Shown: one piece after another, positions 1 to 5,585 of the stretch | Position numbering within the stretch: position 1 is the stretch's first letter | How the letters are laid out: the number at the start of each line of letters is the position of its first letter | Assembly (NCBI GenBank): GCA_031267175.1 | Contig: JAIRZP010000192.1 | Span: 1-10,068, forward strand | DNA: 10,068 nt | Origin: Coriobacteriales bacterium | GTDB taxonomy: Bacteria; Actinomycetota; Coriobacteriia; Coriobacteriales; UBA8131 | Reading direction: 5' to 3' | Notes under the pieces: model-generated | The model's input: only the letters and a program-made list of their open reading frames with translations | Database searches by the model: none | What the model was told of the DNA's origin: nothing | Made by a program: the position numbers and the translations under genes

Positions 1-1
1 C

Positions 2-376
2 GGCACACCAGCCGAATCACCGGCAGCCCAGCCCATTGCGGTGAGCCTCAGCGTGAGCTGCTATGAGGCGGTGGCCGCCGGCAGTGCTGCCGCCCTGGCC
101 GTCTCGGACAATGGTGCCATGCGCGCAGCCACACTCCGCCTTGACGCCGGTACAACAGTCTATGATGCGTTGGTGGCAAGCGGGGCCGTTGTAGGCAGCA
201 GCTCTGGCCCCATGGGTGTCTATGTCTACTCGATAGATGGGCTGGCCGAAAAGGAAGCTGGGAGCAGCAGTGGCTGGAAGTACTACGTCAATGGCTCGGA
301 GCCAACAACACCGTGCAGTGCCTACACCCTGGGCGAGGGCGATTCCGTCGAATGGCGCTATGTGTTGCAGGCGTAA
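2..376 (+). CDS. DUF4430 domain protein, 5'-truncated by the window edge
   Basis: The reading frame is open from position 2 and ends with TAA at 374-376, so only the C-terminal ~124 residues are present and the true start lies outside the window. A Pro/Ala/Ser-rich linker leads into a compact domain carrying the DUF4430 (transcobalamin-C-like) signature: a hydrophobic start (TLRLDAGTTVYDALVASG), then SGWKYYVNG, then GDSVEWRYVLQA at the very end. DUF4430 domains usually sit at the C-terminus of secreted or surface proteins in Gram-positive anaerobes, often near cobamide or metal transport genes, and are thought to bind small ligands. The ligand cannot be read from this sequence. Two cysteines (in SCYEA and TPCSAY) could form a disulfide. 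A GTG at 41 could be taken as a start, but the frame continues upstream with no stop and there is no good ribosome binding site, so I treat it as internal. The gene converges with larC. Confidence 0.75.
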   Translation, partial: GTPAESPAAQPIAVSLSVSCYEAVAAGSAAALAVSDNGAMRAATLRLDAGTTVYDALVASGAVVGSSSGPMGVYVYSIDGLAEKEAGSSSGWKYYVNGSEPTTPCSAYTLGEGDSVEWRYVLQA

Positions 377-460
377 GAATGAGAACGTTCGAGAGAATGA
401 GGGAGTATATACCCGCGAGCCTACATTCCCTTTTGTCATTGCGAGGCGCCCTTCGGCTGC

Positions 461-580
461 GCTCAGGACAGGCTCCGCGACGCGGCAATCCAGCTCTTTA
501 ATAAGGGGTTGGCAAAATAGAGCAATACAAGAGTGGCAGGCAAGGACTGGATTGCTGCGCTCGCAGAACCTGTCCTGAGC
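461..580. repeat. Imperfect inverted repeat (REP/MITE-like) between convergent genes
   Basis: Arm 461-493 and the reverse complement of arm 547-580 align with 30 matches, 3 mismatches and one 1-base gap; both begin GCTCAGGACAGG and end GCAATCCAG. The ~53-bp spacer is AT-richer. The left arm is preceded by TGTCATTGCGAGG (434-446), a phrase typical of dispersed palindromic repeats in several bacterial genomes. The element fills the convergent space between the DUF4430 gene and larC. If transcribed it would fold into a long stem and could slow read-through from both sides, but no T-run follows the stem, so I do not call a classical terminator. 377-460 shows nothing else that I can support. Confidence 0.7.
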
Positions 581-601
581 TCAGACTCACTCACCGCGTA
601 C

Positions 602-2053
602 CTACGTAAGTTTCTCGGCATACTCCTGTAACTCCGCATACAGTTGTGAGTAGGCAAGGCCGTGTTCGCGGGCGAGGCGTGCCACATCGTCGTGCTCGGG
701 GCGGAGCCATTGGGTGCGCTGTGAGGGCGGGCCTGCCTCGGCGGCCTTGAACGGCACGGGGCCGTAGGAGGTGTCAAGCGTAAGCACCTCGCGGGGGATG
801 ACCGTGCGCTCAAGGTAGCTGGATCGCACGCCCAGTGTGCCCGTGAACTCGATGATCTTCCCGGCTAACCCGGTGGCCTGCTCTGGTGCGGCGAGCATGA
901 TGAGCTTGGTCGCGAGCCTCCCCTTCTTCATCACGATGGGCTCTTGCCATACATCCAGGGCACCTGCCGCGAGCAATTCCTCACACGCAAAGGCGATAGC
1001 TTCGGCGCTGAGGTGATCCAGATTGCATTCCAGTTGCGTTACGCCTTCAACAAAGAGCTGCTCGTCCGGGCGCGCTTTGAGCCCCGCAAGGAGAGCAGGC
1101 TCGGCGCTCAGGGCGCGTAACACGTTGGCAGCACCGGGCACTTCCCTGCTGCCGGCCCCAAAGCCCAGGGCCACAGGGCGGGAGCAGGGGAGCGGGGCAA
1201 AGGAGGTGACGAATTCCGCTATGAGCGCGGCACCGGTAGGGGTCGTGAGTTCGCCTTCGTGGCTGGAGGCATAGACGGGCACCTCACTGTGTATCAGGAT
1301 CTCTGCGGTTGCCGGTGCCGGCACCGGGAGTTCGCCATGCTCGCAGATAAAAGTGCCGTTGCCCAGCGCCAGCGGTGTGGCATACACGGCCTCTGGGTTG
1401 AGTTTTAGCAGCAGGAAGCTGTTGAGCACCACATCCACGATGGAGTCAGCCGCTCCCACCTCGTGAAAATGCACGCTGTCCGGCGCTACCCCGTGCACCT
1501 TGCCCTCAGCCTCGGCAATGCGCGCGAAGGCCCGCGTGGCTAACCCAGCGGTTGCCGGGGAGAGGACGCCGCGCTCTGCTGCGTCTGCAATGAGTCTGCG
1601 GATGTCCTTCCAGTGGCGGTGCCTGAGATGATTATGGTTGTGACTGTGGCTCAGAGCGTGATCGTGGACTTGATGGCCGGCGCTATCCTGTGCTGGCCCC
1701 TTTTCGTGCTCATCATCCTGCCCGTGTTCATATCCGTGACCATGCCCATGATGTTCGTGTTCATGATGCCCGTGAGTATGACTCTGGCCTTCTACTTCAT
1801 CAAAAGAACCTATATGCTCGTGCCTATGCCCGTCCTCCCCAGCGTGTTCCTCAACGGTAATATGTGTTGCGGCAATACCCCCTCGTACGACGTGCTCGCG
1901 CGTGATGTCCACCCCAGGCAGAAGTTCTCGTGCCGTGCTCACCAGTTCCTCAAACCTAACAAGCCCCTGCCGTTCGCACAACTCCAGCAAGGCACCCAGC
2001 AGCTTATCGCCGGAGGCTCCGGTGGATAGATCGAGATGTAGCAGCAAACCCAT
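602..2053 (-). CDS. larC: LarC, nickel-pincer cofactor nickel insertase, with long His-rich insert
   Basis: LarC inserts nickel into pyridinium-3,5-bisthiocarboxylic acid mononucleotide in a CTP-dependent cyclometallation, the last step of the nickel-pincer cofactor used by lactate racemase LarA and its homologues; it is cytoplasmic. The N-terminus (DLSTGASGDKLLGALLEL) matches the family start. VHFHEVGAADSIVDVV lies at residues 194-209, GELTTPTGAALI at 267-278, LECNLDHLSAE at 341-351 (family usually ETNIDDM), and MKKGRLATKL at 375-384. The C-terminal domain runs to the end, so the N and C halves are in one frame and no programmed frameshift is needed, unlike in Lactobacillus plantarum. A His-rich stretch covers ~64-147 (more than 20 His), consistent with nickel binding or storage and longer than I expect for the family. 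The start at 2053 is chosen by homology; no clear Shine-Dalgarno precedes it. No larA, larB or larE is visible here. The gene is divergent from the recombinase. Confidence 0.9.
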   Translation of the reverse strand: MGLLLHLDLSTGASGDKLLGALLELCERQGLVRFEELVSTARELLPGVDITREHVVRGGIAATHITVEEHAGEDGHRHEHIGSFDEVEGQSHTHGHHEHEHHGHGHGYEHGQDDEHEKGPAQDSAGHQVHDHALSHSHNHNHLRHRHWKDIRRLIADAAERGVLSPATAGLATRAFARIAEAEGKVHGVAPDSVHFHEVGAADSIVDVVLNSFLLLKLNPEAVYATPLALGNGTFICEHGELPVPAPATAEILIHSEVPVYASSHEGELTTPTGAALIAEFVTSFAPLPCSRPVALGFGAGSREVPGAANVLRALSAEPALLAGLKARPDEQLFVEGVTQLECNLDHLSAEAIAFACEELLAAGALDVWQEPIVMKKGRLATKLIMLAAPEQATGLAGKIIEFTGTLGVRSSYLERTVIPREVLTLDTSYGPVPFKAAEAGPPSQRTQWLRPEHDDVARLAREHGLAYSQLYAELQEYAEKLT

Positions 2054-2073
2054 GGTGCCATGATACCGTATTC

Positions 2074-2101
2074 GCGTTGATAGCGGCGAGGTTGCGTTGA
2101 T
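2074..2101. promoter_or_regulatory. Direct repeats in the larC/recombinase divergent region
   Basis: GCGTTGAT occurs at 2074-2081 and again at 2094-2101, 20 bp start to start, about two helical turns. It lies in the 78-bp gap between the divergent starts of larC and the recombinase, so a regulator bound to the same DNA face could affect both. No convincing -35/-10 pair is visible in the gap. The repeat is only 8 bp long. Confidence 0.25.
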
Positions 2102-2116
2102 CCCTCAAAACCAAAC

Positions 2117-2125
2117 AAAAGGAGG
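2117..2125 (+). promoter_or_regulatory. Strong ribosome binding site of the recombinase
   Basis: AAAAGGAGG ends 6 nt before the ATG at 2132. This near-perfect Shine-Dalgarno fixes the start of the recombinase and suggests efficient translation. Confidence 0.8.
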
Positions 2126-2131
2126 CCAGGC

Positions 2132-2740
2132 ATGACCCTCTACGGCTACGTGCGCGTATCGAGTACCGACCAGAATGAGGACCGCCAGATGCTGGCGATG
2201 CACCGGGCAGGCGTTGCGCAGGAAAACGTCTATGCGGACAAACAATCGGGGAAGGACTTTGCGCGTCCGTCCTACTGTGCCCTCGTGGAGCTGCTCAAGG
2301 CAGGCGACTTGCTCTGTATCCAGAGCATTGACCGTCTCGGGCGCAACTACACCGAGGTACAGGAGCAGTGGCGCTGCCTCACCAAGGACAGAGGCATAGA
2401 CATAGCCGTGCTGGACATGCCCCTGCTCGATACCCGCCGTGACCGCGACCTGCTCGGCACCTTCATAGCAGACCTCGTGTTGCAGGTGCTCTCCTTTGTG
2501 GCTGAAAACGAGCGCGAGTCCATCGGCAAGAGACAGGCAGAAGGCATAGAAGCGGCAAAGCTCCGCGGTGTGCGCTTTGGGCGTCCGGAGAAAGCCCTGC
2601 CCAGTAATTTTGCAAGCTACGTGCAAAGGTGGGAGAAAGGGAGCCTCACACTGGAAGAGCTTCTTGTCGCGTGTGACATAAGCCGGACGACCTTTTACCG
2701 TAGGTATCGCAGGTATCGAACAACAGAGAAGTCGAGGTAG
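2132..2740 (+). CDS. Small serine recombinase (resolvase/DNA invertase family)
   Basis: This 202-residue protein has the length of Tn3-type resolvases and Hin-type invertases. The catalytic domain begins YGYVRVSSTDQN, giving Arg8 and nucleophile Ser10. SIDRLGRN (residues 65-72) carries the paired active-site arginines Arg68 and Arg71. The long dimerisation helix is at about 104-145 (TFIADLVLQVLSFVAENERESI, then KRQAEGIEAAKLRG). After GRP at 150-152 comes a C-terminal helix-turn-helix, about 165-192 (TLEELLVACDISRTTFYRR). Such enzymes cut both strands at a 2-bp core inside ~26-30-bp imperfectly palindromic sites and form a Ser-DNA intermediate. All key residues are present, so it should be active. 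The gene sits just upstream of a matched pair of inverted sites (2766-2971) and a surface protein gene. From that placement I infer that it inverts the segment rather than resolving a transposon; no transposase is present. Confidence 0.9.
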   Translation: MTLYGYVRVSSTDQNEDRQMLAMHRAGVAQENVYADKQSGKDFARPSYCALVELLKAGDLLCIQSIDRLGRNYTEVQEQWRCLTKDRGIDIAVLDMPLLDTRRDRDLLGTFIADLVLQVLSFVAENERESIGKRQAEGIEAAKLRGVRFGRPEKALPSNFASYVQRWEKGSLTLEELLVACDISRTTFYRRYRRYRTTEKSR

Positions 2741-2765
2741 ATGCCGTAAAAGTTGAAAGACGCGC

Positions 2766-2792
2766 CTGTCCCGAAACCTACACTTTATGGGA
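2766..2792 (+). repeat. Left inverted repeat, candidate recombination site
   Basis: This 27-bp arm starts CTGTCCCGAAACC and ends CTTTATGGGA. It matches the reverse complement of 2945-2971 at 25 of 27 positions. With its inner flank it is an imperfect palindrome around the dinucleotide AC at 2780-2781 (8 of 14 half-site positions symmetrical). It lies 25 bp after the recombinase stop codon. Confidence 0.75.
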
Positions 2793-2955
2793 TAACCAAA
2801 AAGCACCCTGGAAGCGGGAGAGCCATTCCTGCCCGCTATAAGGCCGCTTTTCAGTATAACAGCATGTAGATAGATTATTCCGAGAAATTTTCATCAATTT
2901 TGGGCCTTGTCTGTTTCTGTTCAAAAACGGCTCCTGAAACGCTGTCCCATAAAGT
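2782..2955. other. Putative invertible promoter segment (inverton)
   Basis: This is the DNA between the two candidate crossover dinucleotides, 174 bp, AT-rich in its right half, with no credible ORF. It holds a leftward extended -10, a weaker rightward -35/-10 pair (TTTTCA at 2848-2853, TAGATT at 2871-2876, 17-bp spacer), and a 6-bp-stem hairpin (AGCGGG at 2813-2818 with CCCGCT at 2832-2837). Inverted sites next to a serine recombinase and ahead of a surface gene match the layout of known phase-variable promoters. The alternative is a small MITE or IS relic with terminal inverted repeats, but the flanks show no target duplication longer than the 3-bp CGC. Confidence 0.6.
2853..2861 (-). promoter_or_regulatory. 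Leftward extended -10 inside the invertible segment
   Basis: Read on the minus strand this is TGTTATACT, an extended -10 (TGn plus TATACT); the -35 at 17 bp (GGAATA) is poor. As drawn it fires toward the recombinase 3' end. Inversion about the two cores would move the hexamer to about 2879-2884 pointing right, roughly 135 nt before the surface protein start. The same TGnTATACTG form precedes the 1309-residue gene (9636-9644), which supports it as a promoter style of this genome. Confidence 0.4.
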
Positions 2956-2971
2956 GTAGGTTTTGAGACAG
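2945..2971 (-). repeat. Right inverted repeat, candidate recombination site
   Basis: This is the partner of 2766-2792, differing at 2 of 27 positions. The 32-bp stretch 2941-2972 is an imperfect palindrome (GCTGTC at one end, GACAGC at the other; 10 of 14 core half-site positions symmetrical) centred on GT at 2956-2957, the complement of the AC core of the left arm. Its outer edge is only ~35 bp from the Shine-Dalgarno of the surface protein gene. Confidence 0.75.
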
Positions 2972-3024
2972 CGCATTTCTGCAGGATAAGAGTGGTATTG
3001 ACAGAGAAAGGTAAGGTTGCGCAC

Positions 3025-4725
3025 ATGAAGCAAAAACTATTATCCGTCCTACTGGCACTGGCCCTGATAGGTGCAGTGCCCCTCGCTCCGGCGTTTGCCG
3101 GGGAGGTAGAGCAGCCGTCACCTGGCGAGGGAGTCGTGGCTGTTACTTCCGACGAAGGTGTGGTAGCTACAACGCCTGACGAGGGTGAGTCTGTCTCAGA
3201 GGTAGCCATTACTCCTGATGAGGAAGAGGTTACAGAGGCTGAGTCGGATAGTACTGATAGCTCGGGCATATCCGAGCTACAGAGCGCTGAGGGGATCATC
3301 CCGTATTCCAGTGATACCGTAAGGCTGTTTGAGACGAAGGCTGCCGGTGCGGCTGAGATAGCCCTGCAGACTCAGGAGGCCGGCAGGCTTATCGTCACCA
3401 ACAAGTGGAACAGCGCTATAGTTGTCACCCGGGGCCAAACAGGTATTACTGTCGCTGCGAACGCTTCGACTACTCTTGCGGTTTCGCAGAATGAGACGAT
3501 AACGGTAAGTGAGTCTATTGATGACACGACGTTCAGATCATGGAATAGTTCTTATGATGCCTCTCCTCCTGTTTACCTTTGCCCCTTTGTTTCTGGCGTG
3601 CCCTGTGCAATCACCGATATGCCACCCATGTCTGCTTTCACGACCGATTCTGGCGGTACCATCGCCGGTGACCGCTTCTTCAGTCACTTCAACGGCGACA
3701 GCACCTCAAAATTAAACTCCGGCCCTGGTGGCTCGCTCACTTCGCTTCCCGCAGGCTCCTTCAACACTACAGGTATCAAGTTCGTTGGTAACGGATTTTT
3801 CGATGGCTTCAACGCGAATGGCCTCCTTGCCTCGCTTCCTGCAGGCTCCTTCGACATATCCGGTATCACCACTGCTGGCAGCGACTTCTTCGGCAGTTTC
3901 AACTATCGCGGTGCCCTCACCTCCCTGCCCACAGGCTCCTTCGATACCTCGAAGATTACCACGGCGATGGGCTTCGGCTTCTTCGGTTATTTCAACTGCT
4001 CCGGTGCCCTCACCTCTCTGCCGCAGGACTCCTTCGACAACTCGGGCATCGAGACTGTGGGTGCTTCCTTCTTTGATAGCTTCAATCTGGGAGGAGATCT
4101 CGCTTCCCTTCCTGCTTCCTTTCGCCTCCCGCAGACACTGAACCATGTTGAAGAGGCCTACTGCATCAATCTGTTCGCGGACTCCGCTCTCACCACGGGC
4201 AACCGTCAGGTACCCCTGTACTTTGCCGCTGCCGCCACGGATGCCTTCACCGGTACCGACATCACTCCGGCAAGCCCTGAGGCAGGAATGACGGTCTATG
4301 TTAACGGCAGTAGTGCCCCGGAACCACCCCTTCCGGTCATCGCGAACTTCGTCCCCTGGAATGGCACGGGGCCGGCTACGGCTCGGATAGATGCTGACTT
4401 GGAGAAGTTTGTCCGCCTCACGCTGAACGGCCAGGTTGTAGACCGGGCACACTACACCCTTGCAAGCGGTAGTACGATAATCACGCTCAGCGAGGCCTAC
4501 CTGAAGACCCTCCCCAACGGCACACATGTATTCACCGCTGAGTTCACGGACGGTAGCGCTACGCTGCCACTGACCGTTGACACACAGGCGGCAGGTACCG
4601 GTGGAAATAACCTCCCCACAACGGGAGACAGCAACACGCCGCTGGTTTTGCTTGCGGCTTTAGTGCTTGTCGCTGCTGGGGGAGGTGTCCTTCTGCTGGC
4701 CCGCAGGCGCTCGCGGAGTGATTGA
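3025..4725 (+). CDS. LPTTG-anchored cell-wall surface protein with ~30-residue repeats
   Basis: The 566-residue protein starts at ATG 3025, preceded by AAAGGTAAGG with 8-nt spacing; a GTG at 2992 adds 11 residues ahead of the signal peptide and is less likely. Residues 1-25 are a Sec signal peptide (MKQKLLSVLLALALIG, cleavage near AFA|GEV). Residues 26-95 form an acidic Thr/Glu/Pro-rich stalk with DEGVVA-type repeats. About 110-200 is an unrecognised region with two Cys (186, 194). Residues ~206-365 carry a degenerate first unit and four clear repeats (SLPxGSFDxSxI...FFxxFN). About 437-520 resembles the Ig-like X2-type module (DxEKFVRLTLNGQ, SGSTIITLSEAYLKTLPNGTHVFTAEF) common before sortase signals. 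LPTTG at 530-534, a hydrophobic helix and RRRSRSD complete the sortase signal. Role: probably adhesion, ligand unknown. It follows the recombinase and paired inverted repeats on the same strand, so its transcription is probably phase-variable. Confidence 0.88.
   Translation: MKQKLLSVLLALALIGAVPLAPAFAGEVEQPSPGEGVVAVTSDEGVVATTPDEGESVSEVAITPDEEEVTEAESDSTDSSGISELQSAEGIIPYSSDTVRLFETKAAGAAEIALQTQEAGRLIVTNKWNSAIVVTRGQTGITVAANASTTLAVSQNETITVSESIDDTTFRSWNSSYDASPPVYLCPFVSGVPCAITDMPPMSAFTTDSGGTIAGDRFFSHFNGDSTSKLNSGPGGSLTSLPAGSFNTTGIKFVGNGFFDGFNANGLLASLPAGSFDISGITTAGSDFFGSFNYRGALTSLPTGSFDTSKITTAMGFGFFGYFNCSGALTSLPQDSFDNSGIETVGASFFDSFNLGGDLASLPASFRLPQTLNHVEEAYCINLFADSALTTGNRQVPLYFAAAATDAFTGTDITPASPEAGMTVYVNGSSAPEPPLPVIANFVPWNGTGPATARIDADLEKFVRLTLNGQVVDRAHYTLASGSTIITLSEAYLKTLPNGTHVFTAEFTDGSATLPLTVDTQAAGTGGNNLPTTGDSNTPLVLLAALVLVAAGGGVLLLARRRSRSD
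3742..4104 (+). repeat. Four in-frame ~90-bp repeats in the surface protein
   Basis: Units encode 30, 30, 31 and 30 residues (240-269, 270-299, 300-330, 331-360), each opening SLP, then SFD/SFN, then FF and FN. A fifth unit starts at 361 and degrades. Nucleotide similarity is highest around GCAGGCTCCTTC. The spacing and conserved aromatics suggest a solenoid or stacked fold, somewhat like the BspA/DUF285-type surface repeats, but I do not assign a family. Confidence 0.8.
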
Positions 4726-5126
4726 TTTTCGATTTTCATTCCTTCGGCAGGAAGAAACAGAGCGCATCGTTGACCTTCTTGCGCCACGCTGGTAGCGTGC
4801 AGTACATGCCTCTCTCCTTATGCTCCTGCCTGCAAAGCCTTTTGCCGTTGCCGTGTCGAGGTCAGTGAGAAGGCAGCCCAGTAGTTGCTTGCTCCACGTT
4901 GTGTCGCCTGTTCTGTCAACACTGCCACCACATCAACTACCGAAAACAACTATTCTTCGGCTTCCTCATCTCAGGCTGCCAGCTTTGAGAGGGGAACCAC
5001 GAAGATGCCTTCGCTTGTACGCCGGGCAAAGCCCGTATTGCCCACCAGCACCATTTACAAACTTGGTTTGGCCGTCGATTTGCCTCAAGGTCAACCTTTC
5101 TGCTTGGACAGGACATAGCACATTGG

Positions 5127-5166
5127 ACAAAAAACGGGTAGCCCAGCATACAAAAAACGGGTTGCC
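5127..5166. repeat. Two 17-bp direct repeats, 23-bp period
   Basis: ACAAAAAACGGGTAGCC at 5127-5143 recurs at 5150-5166 with a single change (TAGCC to TTGCC). The repeats lie inside the decayed region. They could be a leftover operator or iteron pair or a replication-slippage product; no neighbouring gene explains them. Confidence 0.5.
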
Positions 5167-5283
5167 TGTTCACTGCTTTTCTGACCAAGACAGGGCCCCC
5201 TATCCTGCTTGACTTGAAGGATTCCCCAAGGATCCGCGTACCTTGCAGAACCTCTGTCGATTCTGCGGAAGAGTAAGCATCCC

Positions 5284-5361
5284 CTACCTCGGAAACACCA
5301 CAGTAATCTGCGTGCCTTTGTCCGGCTGGCTTTTGAGCAGGAGCGAGGCTCTTTTTTGCTG
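5284..5361 (-). pseudogene. Relic of a sensor histidine kinase C-terminus
   Basis: On the minus strand this frame ends LLLKSQPDKGTQITVVFPR followed by TAG. The SxPxKGTxxTVxxP pattern is the closing strand and G2-box end of the HATPase_c domain in two-component sensor kinases. Only about 25 residues remain. Upstream the frame dissolves around an A-run at 5351-5360, and no H-box, N-box or G1 motif is found in any frame. It is a 3' remnant with no function expected. The call rests on one short motif, so chance resemblance is possible. Confidence 0.45.
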
Positions 5362-5405
5362 TTGCCCTGAGCTAAGCATCTAACGGCAGTATTAGACTTA
5401 ACAGA

Positions 5406-5459
5406 GTACTCCCAGCCGTCATGCTTAAGAAAACGTTCAAGTTCCTTCCAAGATGGCAT
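5406..5459 (-). pseudogene. Relic of a HicA-like toxin N-terminus
   Basis: An ATG at 5459 opens MPSWKELERFLKHDGWEY, the typical start of small HicA-type/mRNA-interferase-like toxins annotated in actinobacteria, in which an xWxEL..F.xxxGWE helix-strand is followed by a DHYxYRK core. Here the resemblance stops after GWEY: the catalytic His and following strands are missing, and the downstream frame is unlike the family. The start overlaps the stop of the preceding fragment (TGATG), as in translationally coupled toxin-antitoxin pairs. A frame stays open to 5091, but its sequence is low-quality chimeric material that I do not believe is a functional protein. Confidence 0.4.
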
Positions 5460-5461
5460 CA

Positions 5462-5585
5462 GGCAGCCTTTACTATCTCATCAAGATTGCCGAACCGCTC
5501 ATAGTGCGAGATAAGATGCAGAATCATCGGTGCCTGTTCCTGTCTCCCGGGAGCAGCGCTGTAATAGGGAAAGCGGTCATAGTAC
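5462..5585 (-). pseudogene. 3' fragment of an unknown small gene upstream of the toxin relic
   Basis: Read on the minus strand, the frame encodes YEYYDRFPYYSAAPG, RQEQAPMILHLISH and YERFGNLDEIVKAA, then TGA at 5462-5464 overlapping the toxin-relic ATG. The amphipathic, protein-like ending and the coupled stop/start suggest the C-terminus of a partner gene (perhaps the antitoxin) that lost its 5' part at the junction with the end of the 1309-residue gene (stop at 5586-5588). I do not recognise the family. Confidence 0.3.

Larger units (their letters stand above)
4726..5585. other. Gene-free decayed region between two surface protein genes
   Basis: No intact gene is supported in these 860 bp. 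Recognisable minus-strand scraps are listed separately (5284-5361, 5406-5459, 5462-5585). Other short minus-strand frames look like old gene ends: 4971-5054 ends SEGIFVVPLSKLAA and stop; 4736-4807 encodes 23 residues (MYCTLPAWRKKVNDALCFF plus LPKE) with AGGAGAG upstream. Neither is long enough to name. A small hairpin, CACGCT-GGT-AGCGTG, lies at 4785-4799 without a T-run. No terminator is evident for either flanking gene. Confidence 0.55.

Noticed and set aside
1613..2029. Plus-strand ORF rich in Met/Val opposite larC
   Set aside because: It arises from the complement of the His-rich codons (CAT/CAC become ATG/GTG). It is not a membrane protein gene.
2766..2971. A complete insertion sequence or MITE defined by the 27-bp inverted repeats
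   Set aside because: There is no transposase ORF inside and no target duplication beyond CGC. The repeats are internally palindromic and sit beside a serine recombinase, which fits recombination sites better. It is kept only as an alternative.
2998..3003. TTGACA just upstream of the LPTTG protein as a -35 box
   Set aside because: It lies only 22 bp before the ATG and overlaps the ribosome-binding leader, leaving no room for a -10 and a start site with a leader.
4785..4799. Hairpin after the LPTTG gene as its terminator
   Set aside because: 6-bp stem with a 3-nt loop and no T-run; it is about 60 bp past the stop codon.
4820..5212. A 130-residue plus-strand ORF
   Set aside because: No ribosome binding site, low-complexity Pro/Arg/Leu composition, no recognisable domain, and it runs antisense across the relics.
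5205..5250. C-terminal end of the HicA-like toxin (WGILQVKQD resembling QLxVTQEEF)
   Set aside because: The resemblance is very short and would require an unrelated kinase fragment inside the toxin gene; chance is more likely.
5091..5459. A 122-residue protein on the minus strand
   Set aside because: Only the first 18 residues look like a known family. The rest is Arg/Cys/Ser-rich chimeric sequence overlapping the kinase relic in another frame.
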